64,000 nt of DNA from NCBI GenBank assembly GCA_964570895.1, contig CAZMZD010000007.1, positions 10,974 to 74,973 on the forward strand. The letters are read 5' to 3'. This stretch comes from RGIG1918 sp964570895. Its GTDB lineage: Bacteria; Cyanobacteriota; Vampirovibrionia; Gastranaerophilales; Gastranaerophilaceae. This document shows, piece after piece, positions 58,464 to 64,000 of the stretch (positions are counted from its first letter, which is position 1; the number at the start of each line of letters is the position of its first letter). Position numbers and translations under genes: made by a program. The notes under the pieces were generated by a model. It searched no databases. It was not told where the DNA came from and saw nothing but the letters and a program-made list of their open reading frames with translations.

Positions 58464-59539
58464 TGCAAAAAGAGAAAGTTCTTGTTGGAATTTCAGGTGG
58501 CGTCGATTCTGCGCTTTGTGCCAATTTGCTTAAAGAAGCAGGCTATGATGTAGTTTGCGCGATGATGAGAATATATGACGGCGCACAAATTTCAAATGCC
58601 CAAAATTCTTGCTATGGAACAGATAAAACAAAAGATATAGAAGACGCCAAGAAAATTTGTGAAAAATTGGGAGTTGAATTTCATCTGATTGATTGTACAA
58701 AAGAGTTTCAAGAGCGAGTTTTTGAAAAATTTAAAAATGAATATTTATCCGGCAGAACGCCAAACCCTTGTGTTATGTGCAACGCAAATGTTAAATTTGG
58801 TGCTTTTTTAGAAAAAGCAAAAGCAAAAGGTATTCAATTTGATAAATTTGCAACAGGGCATTATGCAAGAATTGAATTTGACGAAAAGACAGGCAGATAC
58901 TTACTAAAAAGAGGAAAAAACGAGAAAAAAGACCAATCATATTTTCTGTATCGCTTAACGCAAGAAAAATTAAGCAAAATTCTTTTCCCTTTGGGCGGAT
59001 ATGAAAAACAAGAAACGCGCGAACTTGCAAGTGAAAAAGAAATTATTGTTGCAAAAAAACCCGATAGCCAAGATTTTTTTGATGGCGATATGACGGAATT
59101 ATTTAATGTCGAGCCCGAGGTAGGAAATATTGTTGATAGCTCCGGAAAAATTTTAGGGAAACATGAAGGCATATTTAACTATACGATAGGGCAGAGAAAA
59201 GGCTTAAAAGTGGCATATAGCGAGCCTCTTTATGTGCTTGAATTAAATAAAGAAAAAAACGAAGTAATAGCAGGGGTGAAAGCTGAAACATATTATCGCG
59301 GTTTGCTTGCGGGTGATATGAATTGGATAGCTTTTGACGAGCTTAAAGGCGAAATTAAGGCGCAGTGCAAAATCCGCTCTGCAGGCGCTATGATTGATTG
59401 CGCCGTTAAAAACACAAATGACGGGGTTGAAGTTGTGTTCAGTGAGCCTCAAGCTTCAATTGCTCCTTCACAAGCTGTTGTATTTTATGAAGGCGATGTT
59501 GTGCTTGGGGGCGGCACAATAGTTGCCGGCGTTAAATAG
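58463..59539 (+). CDS. mnmA: tRNA-specific 2-thiouridylase
   Basis: Installs the 2-thio group on wobble uridine 34 of tRNA-Lys, Glu and Gln. 358 residues. It shows the PP-loop LVGISGGVDSALCANLLKEA, the NPCVMCNANVKFGAF cysteine, KKDQSYFLYRLTQEKLSKIL, and the C-terminal barrel with QRKGLKVAYSEPLYVLEL. Length is normal. It overlaps the PilZ gene upstream and is followed, after 19 bases, by a DNA methyltransferase gene, forming a likely three-gene unit. Confidence 0.96.
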   Translation: MQKEKVLVGISGGVDSALCANLLKEAGYDVVCAMMRIYDGAQISNAQNSCYGTDKTKDIEDAKKICEKLGVEFHLIDCTKEFQERVFEKFKNEYLSGRTPNPCVMCNANVKFGAFLEKAKAKGIQFDKFATGHYARIEFDEKTGRYLLKRGKNEKKDQSYFLYRLTQEKLSKILFPLGGYEKQETRELASEKEIIVAKKPDSQDFFDGDMTELFNVEPEVGNIVDSSGKILGKHEGIFNYTIGQRKGLKVAYSEPLYVLELNKEKNEVIAGVKAETYYRGLLAGDMNWIAFDELKGEIKAQCKIRSAGAMIDCAVKNTNDGVEVVFSEPQASIAPSQAVVFYEGDVVLGGGTIVAGVK

Positions 59540-59558
59540 TTTTATTATTGGAGAAGTT

Positions 59559-60455
59559 TTGAAGAATTTTGAAATACAAAATGAAGACTCGCGGCTTGCA
59601 ATTAAAAAGCTTCCTGATAACAGTATCGATTGCATAATCACAGACCCGCCTTATTTTATTGATGGTATGGGCGATGATTGGAATGATGAAAAATTAAATA
59701 AGCTAGCTTCTAAAAGCAGCGTTATTGGCGGGCTTCCTGTCGGTATGAAGTTTGACAGAAAGCAAGGTGAAAATTTGCAGAAATTTCTTGAACCGTTGAC
59801 GCTAGAATTTATGCGCGTTTTAAAACCAGGGGGTTTTTGTGTTGTTTTTTCTCAAGGCAGGCTTTACCATAGAACAGGAATGGCACTTGATTTAGCAGGG
59901 TTTGAAATTAGGGATTTGCTTGGTTGGCGCTATGAAGGGCAAGCAAAAGCTTTTTCGCAAAATCATTTTATTTTAAAAAATAAAGATATGGGAGATGATG
60001 AAAAATCTGTGCTTATCGCAGAACTTGAAGGCTGGAAAACACCCCAACTTAAGCCCCAGATTGAACCTATGGTGCTTGCGCAAAAACCGCGTGAAGGAAC
60101 TTTTGTTGAAAATTATCAAAAGTGGGGCGTCGGGCTTATGAACACGAATGAAACGCTTGATGGAATGTTCCCTGGGACTGTGATGGAGGTTTCTAAAAAA
60201 ACTCGCGCTAATGATTTTAGTGAAAAAATTGAGCATATGACGGTGAAGCCCGTGGCGCTTATATCGCACCTTGTTAGGCTTTTTACTCGCGAAGGGCAAA
60301 CGGTCTTAGACCCTTTTATGGGAAGCGGAAGTCATGGCGTTGCGGCACTTGAATGTGGCAGAAAATTTATTGGTTTTGAAATTGAGAAAAAATATTTTGA
60401 AATTTCAAAGAAGAGGATTGAACAGTTAGCTGAGCAGGAGAAAGATATTTGTTAA
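59559..60455 (+). CDS. Solitary DNA methyltransferase (beta-class motif order)
   Basis: 298 residues from a TTG at 59559 with GGAG five bases upstream; the protein then starts MKNFEIQNEDSRLAIKKLPD, typical of adenine methyltransferases. Motif IV is TDPPYFIDG at about residue 30. Motif I (FMGSGSHGVAALECGRKFIG) lies near residue 250, so IV precedes I, the beta order. No restriction endonuclease or specificity subunit lies nearby, so it may be a solitary epigenetic or repair-linked enzyme. Recognition sequence unknown. It is in the mnmA operon, which hints at a stable chromosomal gene rather than a mobile one. Confidence 0.88.
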   Translation: MKNFEIQNEDSRLAIKKLPDNSIDCIITDPPYFIDGMGDDWNDEKLNKLASKSSVIGGLPVGMKFDRKQGENLQKFLEPLTLEFMRVLKPGGFCVVFSQGRLYHRTGMALDLAGFEIRDLLGWRYEGQAKAFSQNHFILKNKDMGDDEKSVLIAELEGWKTPQLKPQIEPMVLAQKPREGTFVENYQKWGVGLMNTNETLDGMFPGTVMEVSKKTRANDFSEKIEHMTVKPVALISHLVRLFTREGQTVLDPFMGSGSHGVAALECGRKFIGFEIEKKYFEISKKRIEQLAEQEKDIC

Positions 60456-60461
60456 ATGCTC

Positions 60462-61718
60462 TTACACCCCATTTTGCAACAGGTTCGAGGCAAAGTTTAG
60501 CTGGCTGTCGTGCCCTGTTTCCAAGTCTTCTTTTGTGAGATAAATTTCAAAATCAGGTTTGATACCTTCTTTGTTTATGGATTTGCCTAGTGGGGTGATA
60601 TATCTTCCAACAGTTAAGTTTATGCCTGTTTCGTTTGGAAGAGGGTAGACCTTTTGAACAAGCCCTTTGCCAAAAGTTTTGGTGCCAACGATTTTTGCCC
60701 TTTTATTGTCTTGAAGTGCTCCTGTTAAAATCTCGGCAGCGCTTGCAGATTCATTATCCACAATAATTACGATTGGTTTGTGATAAACACAAGCACTTTT
60801 ATCTGCGCTATATGAGTTTAAGTTTCCTTTATTGTCTAAAACATGCACTATGAAACCATTTTGCATGAATAAATTTGCGCCGAAAACTGCATTTTGGAAC
60901 AGCCCGCCTTTGTTTCCTCTTAAATCCAAAATCAAACCTTTAGTGTCTTTTAAATAATCAAGAGCGCCGATTAAATGTTTTGGCGTGTCTTTTGAAATGA
61001 AGCTTGAAAGCCTTATGTAGCCAATGTTTTTTTCAAGTTTTCTATATTCAACGTGGTTAATGTTAATTTCTTCTCGTTTAATTTTTTTTGTAAATTCTTT
61101 ATTGCCCCTTAAAACGGTTATTTCAAGCGTCGTGCCGACAGGACCTTTGAGGTGCTGAATTGCTTGAAATAAAGTTTTGCCTTTGATGTTAAAATCATCA
61201 ATTTTTAGAATTAAATCTCCTCTTTTAAGGCCTGCATTATCTGCAGGTGTGTTTTTTAGCACATTTGCGATATAAATTTTCCCGCTGTATGAAGCGATAT
61301 TTATCCCAATGCCTTTTGCTTTGGAATCAATATTTTCTGTTTGAACCCTAAATTCATTTTTTGATAAAAATTTTGAATATGGGTCATCAAGGCTTGCAAG
61401 CATTGTGTTTAGCGCAAGGTAAGTGTCGTCTTGTGTTTTGATTTTTGATTTATAGCGATTTTTCCACTGTGTTATGCTTTGCCCGTTTAGGTTTTTATCA
61501 AAATAATTTTTCTTGATTAAATCAAGTGTTTTAGTAAATAAAACTTCAGGCGAAACAACTTCTGTGCTAATAATACTTTTTGCGCTGAGGTTTTCAATAT
61601 ATTCCCTTTCGCTTATTGTGAAATTTCTGTACCCTATTAAAAATAAAGTAAGAAAAGCGATAAAGCATATAACCCCGTGTTTTATTATTTCTAAATGTTG
61701 TTTTTTAATCTTCGCCAT
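60462..61718 (-). CDS. S41 family C-terminal processing protease (CtpA-like)
   Basis: 418 residues. An N-terminal signal anchor (about 13-30) is followed by a PDZ domain (residues 130-210, GKIYIANVLKNTPADNAGLK). The catalytic domain contains VDNESASAAEILTGALQDN (nucleophile Ser) and GTKTFGKGLVQKVYPLPNET (Lys general base). These proteases trim or degrade envelope proteins; cyanobacterial CtpA matures D1, but no photosystem is evident here. The start overlaps the end of the response-regulator gene by 14 bases, so they are likely co-transcribed. Confidence 0.93.
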   Translation of the reverse strand: MAKIKKQHLEIIKHGVICFIAFLTLFLIGYRNFTISEREYIENLSAKSIISTEVVSPEVLFTKTLDLIKKNYFDKNLNGQSITQWKNRYKSKIKTQDDTYLALNTMLASLDDPYSKFLSKNEFRVQTENIDSKAKGIGINIASYSGKIYIANVLKNTPADNAGLKRGDLILKIDDFNIKGKTLFQAIQHLKGPVGTTLEITVLRGNKEFTKKIKREEININHVEYRKLEKNIGYIRLSSFISKDTPKHLIGALDYLKDTKGLILDLRGNKGGLFQNAVFGANLFMQNGFIVHVLDNKGNLNSYSADKSACVYHKPIVIIVDNESASAAEILTGALQDNKRAKIVGTKTFGKGLVQKVYPLPNETGINLTVGRYITPLGKSINKEGIKPDFEIYLTKEDLETGHDSQLNFASNLLQNGV

Positions 61719-62412
61719 TGGGGTTTAATTTATATCCTCCGCCATAAATCGTTTTTATGTAGTCTTTATCTGTAACTTTGGCTATTTTACACCTGATGTG
61801 CCTGATGTGCACTCTGATTGTATCAATGCTTTCGTCTTCATTGTAGCCCCAGATGTCTTTCAACAAGTCTTTAGAAGACACCATTTGAGAATTATTTTGC
61901 ACGAGTGTATTAATTATCTCAAATTCAATCGGGGTAAATTTTACTTTTTTACCGGCAAATTCAACAGAGTAAGTGTCCGGAAGAAGGACAATTTCACCGA
62001 TGGTCAACAGTTCTTTTGTGCGCATTGAACTTGGGGTTTTGCCTGCTCTGTTTAATAGCGCCAAAACTCTTGCTTTGAGTTCTTCAACCTCAAAAGGTTT
62101 AGTTAAATAATCGTCAACCCCTGTGCTGAAACCTTTGATTTTATCTTGCAATTCACCAAGAGCGGTGAGCATGATGATAGGAATGTTTTTAATTTCACTT
62201 TCTTGCTGCCTGATTTTAAGCGCAACGCTATAACCGTCCACTTCTCCCATCATGACATCTAAAATAAGCAGGTCAAAATCTTCTTGCATAAGAAGCGCAA
62301 AACCTTTGATTGGGTTTGTTTCGTAGCTACAAGCATATCCTGCCAATTCTAAATTTATTTTAATAAGCTCGCAAATCGCAATATCGTCATCTATCACAAG
62401 AATTTTGTTCAT
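61705..62412 (-). CDS. OmpR-family response regulator
   Basis: 235 residues with a CheY-like receiver (LVIDDDIAICELIK; phospho-acceptor Asp 52 in LLILDVMMGEVDGYSV; YLTKPFEVEELKARVL). A winged-helix output domain carries VKFTPIEFEIINTLVQNN and VHIRHIRCKIA. No histidine kinase is in the window, so it is unpartnered here. It resembles the RpaA/RpaB-type regulators of cyanobacteria in domain order, but so do most OmpR proteins. It leads the operon with the CtpA-like protease and is divergent from rpsL. Confidence 0.93.
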   Translation of the reverse strand: MNKILVIDDDIAICELIKINLELAGYACSYETNPIKGFALLMQEDFDLLILDVMMGEVDGYSVALKIRQQESEIKNIPIIMLTALGELQDKIKGFSTGVDDYLTKPFEVEELKARVLALLNRAGKTPSSMRTKELLTIGEIVLLPDTYSVEFAGKKVKFTPIEFEIINTLVQNNSQMVSSKDLLKDIWGYNEDESIDTIRVHIRHIRCKIAKVTDKDYIKTIYGGGYKLNPNGED

Positions 62413-62569
62413 AGCTTTATTTTACAATAAAAAATCACTTCTCAAGTTAAAAATATGGGAATATTACAAAATGTTAAACAACCATAAACCATGATATTAC
62501 TTATGTTTGACAATAATTTATGTTTGATGTGAAATATAGTAACGAAGTAAATATATATAAGGGGACATT

Positions 62570-62944
62570 ATGCCAACCATAAGTCAATTAGTAAGAAAAG
62601 AAAGAAAAAAAGTTACAGTAAAAACTAAATCACCAGCGCTTACAAGCTGCCCACAACGTCGTGGTGTTTGCACTAGGGTTTATACAACAACTCCTAAAAA
62701 ACCAAACTCAGCTATGAGAAAAGTTGCTCGTGTACGTTTAACAAATGGTTTTGAAGTAACAACTTATATCCCTGGTATTGGTCACAACCTTCAAGAACAC
62801 TCTGTTGTACTTATCAGAGGCGGAAGGGTTAAAGACCTCCCTGGGGTTAGATATCACATCATTCGTGGTACTTTGGATACTGCGGGTGTTGCAAACAGAA
62901 ATCAAAGTCGTTCTAAATACGGCGCAAAAAGAGCTAAAAAATAG
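62570..62944 (+). CDS. rpsL: Ribosomal protein S12
   Basis: 124 residues, normal length. KTKSPALTSCPQRRGVCTRV and TTPKKPNSAMRKVARVRL contain the conserved lysine and the PNSA loop that contacts mRNA in decoding. GGRVKDLPGVRYH follows. Preceded by AGGGG and a possible TTGACA (62507-62512) without a well-spaced -10. Heads the rpsL-rpsG pair. Confidence 0.98.
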   Translation: MPTISQLVRKERKKVTVKTKSPALTSCPQRRGVCTRVYTTTPKKPNSAMRKVARVRLTNGFEVTTYIPGIGHNLQEHSVVLIRGGRVKDLPGVRYHIIRGTLDTAGVANRNQSRSKYGAKRAKK

Positions 62945-63003
62945 TCTGATTTTGGTCGGGAGCTAGCTCCTTAGTACATTTAGTAAAAGAAAGGTCAAAG
63001 AAA

Positions 63004-63474
63004 ATGTCAAGACGTTCAAAACCGGCAAAAAGAGTTCCACTACCGGATCCAATTTACAATAGTGTGGACATTGCAAAATTTATCAATAGATTAATGACTA
63101 GAGGTAAAAAATCTATTGCTCAAAATATTTTCTATTCAACAATGGAAAATATCAAAGAAAAAACAAATCAAGAACCAACTGAAGTGTTTAAAAAAGCGCT
63201 TTCAAATGCTACTCCGTTAATCGAAGTTAAAGCTCGTCGTATTGGTGGTTCTACATATCAAGTTCCTATCGAAGTAAAACCTGAAAGAGGTTTAGCTTTG
63301 AGCTCTTGCTGGATTATCGAATTTGCAAGAAAAAGAAGCGGTAAATCAATGGTTGATAAATTAACTGCTGAAATTATCGACGCTTCAAACGGAATTGGCG
63401 CTTCTTGCAAAAAGAGAGAAGATACCCACAAAATGGCTGAAGCTAACAAAGCATTTGCTCATTACAGATATTAG
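63004..63474 (+). CDS. rpsG: Ribosomal protein S7
   Basis: 156 residues, the family length, including the SRRSKPAKRVPLPDPIYNSV start and RIGGSTYQVPIEVKPERGL core that binds the 3' domain of 16S rRNA. Preceded by AAGG at an appropriate distance. In most bacteria fusA and tuf follow; here two hairpins and a repeat island follow instead, so the str operon is split after rpsG. Confidence 0.98.
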   Translation: MSRRSKPAKRVPLPDPIYNSVDIAKFINRLMTRGKKSIAQNIFYSTMENIKEKTNQEPTEVFKKALSNATPLIEVKARRIGGSTYQVPIEVKPERGLALSSCWIIEFARKRSGKSMVDKLTAEIIDASNGIGASCKKREDTHKMAEANKAFAHYRY

Positions 63475-63484
63475 TACGAGCGAA

Positions 63485-63523
63485 GAAAATTTTTAGCAAA
63501 ATTTGTTTTTTGCAAAAATTTTC
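63485..63523. terminator. First hairpin after rpsG
   Basis: GAAAATTTTT-A-GCAAAA pairs with TTTTTTGC-AAAAATTTTC with one bulged base and a four-base loop. A-T rich, with no following T-run of its own. It may attenuate or protect the transcript end. Confidence 0.5.
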
Positions 63524-63573
63524 AAGCAAGCCAAAAGCGTGAGCGCACGCACGGCAAAGTTGAACATAATTAT

Positions 63574-63604
63574 AAAACCACCTTCGTTAGAGGGTGGTTT
63601 TTGT
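63574..63604 (+). terminator. Intrinsic terminator of the rpsL-rpsG transcript
   Basis: AAAACCACC, loop TTCGTTAGAG, then GGTGGTTTTTG: a stable stem with a T-run, about 100 bases after the rpsG stop. Confidence 0.9.
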
Positions 63605-63631
63605 TATCGTATGTTTATTTTTAAAAATTGT

Positions 63632-63710
63632 TGTCATCCTGAAAGTGTAGAAAATGAGGATAAATCCGTAATTTTCAAGCTGTTCAGGATCTTACCGGTT
63701 AATGCAACAT
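63632..63710. repeat. Nested palindromic repeat R1, copy c
   Basis: Same 75-80 bp unit as at 5146, with AAGTGTAG in place of AAGCGTAG. The nested stem is conserved and the outer arms are unchanged. Confidence 0.85.
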
Positions 63711-63885
63711 CGCATTTTTTGTTCTTCTTTATTTTGCTAAAGCATAACCTTGATTTTAGTGCTCACGAGTTCAACATACGCCATTTGTTTTGATTTGTCA
63801 GACTGTGCCTGACCTACGAGTTTGAAAATTGACAAACATTGCAATAATTGAAGGCATGCCTTCAGCAAACATGCCAACCTACGAA
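63632..63885. repeat. Repeat island 4
   Basis: Beyond the rpsG terminator no gene is credible up to the window end. The stretch holds nested palindrome R1 copy c (63632-63710), a TGTCAGACTGTGCCTGACCTACG element (63795-63820) and an AAGGCATGCCTTCAGC...ATGCCAACCTACG unit (63851-63884). These are the same families as islands 1-3. Confidence 0.8.
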
Positions 63886-64000
63886 CTTAGTGAGCACTAC
63901 AGTGTCAGTATGCCGTATGGCTGAACCCCTTGGGGTGAAAGTCCACTGTAATTTAACATACAGAACTATACTAAACTATCCATGAGATGTAGATTTCGTT
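63886..64000 (+). ncRNA. Possible structured RNA, e.g. group II intron 5' end (partial)
   Basis: From about 63890 the sequence contains CCCC-TT-GGGG followed by TGAAAGTCCACTG. The GGGGTGAAAGTCC wording is often seen in the 5' domain of bacterial group II introns, upstream of a reverse transcriptase. The window ends before any coding region appears, so the identity is uncertain. A short island of unrelated DNA is equally possible. Confidence 0.25.

Noticed and set aside
63503..63793. Open frame after rpsG
   Set aside because: Runs through the terminator and repeat R1 copy c; same repeat-encoded peptide as at 5.1 kb.

Overview
This 64 kb window is AT-rich, densely coding chromosome from a diderm bacterium. 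Envelope genes point to an outer membrane: a TonB-like protein with ExbB and two ExbDs, a TamB/AsmA-like giant, and an MlaE permease. Together with a 51-aa omega-like protein resembling cyanobacterial RpoZ and a metallopeptidase whose zinc motif is of a form I associate with cyanobacteria, my best guess is the non-photosynthetic sister group of Cyanobacteria (gut Melainabacteria / Gastranaerophilales-like). This is inference; no marker here settles it.

Layout. 1-5 kb: thrS (cut by the window edge and lacking a TGS domain), a small protein, an ilvA-ridA pair and a Na+ symporter. 5.0-5.65 kb: a gene-free island of palindromic repeats. 5.65-17.1 kb: a WYL regulator, a secreted YDKYG-repeat protein, a SAM-I (S-box) riboswitch with terminator in front of an unrecognised 208-aa protein, a flavodoxin-fold reductase, a metallopeptidase-TPR protein, a glycosyltransferase, a purine permease, a Gfo/Idh-like protein, galE with a zinc-ribbon protein, and an orphan MacB-type permease.

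17.1-25.4 kb is the accessory region. It holds a divergent small-gene/HTH pair with overlapping palindromes and a probable leaderless promoter, and an orphan LuxR-type HTH protein. Next comes a five-gene minus-strand operon: a putative ADP-ribosyltransferase followed by four paralogous small proteins in B-A-B-A order, one interrupted in frame by a 123-bp element with inverted-repeat ends. The region ends with more repeat islands, tRNA-Thr(CGU) and a 1050-aa SF1 helicase-nuclease.

25.4-64 kb is mostly housekeeping: an M16 peptidase pair; aroH-fmt-def; the TamB-like protein; exbD-exbD-exbB-tonB; a Xer-type recombinase; a DAHP synthase; a large TPR lipoprotein or periplasmic protein; mlaE; ilvE; a glycosyltransferase-like membrane protein with a C-terminal Cys cluster; ribH; an MFS transporter; ahcY; ileS; a coiled-coil protein with coaD; a cytosolic-looking GH13 enzyme; glnA; PilZ-mnmA-DNA methyltransferase; a CtpA-type protease with an OmpR-type response regulator; and rpsL-rpsG. 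The window closes in another repeat island and a possible structured-RNA 5' end.

The most unusual items are the ADP-ribosyltransferase/B-A-B-A array with its in-frame palindromic insertion, the SAM riboswitch controlling a protein of no recognisable methionine role, and the islands where several families of short palindromes sit side by side.
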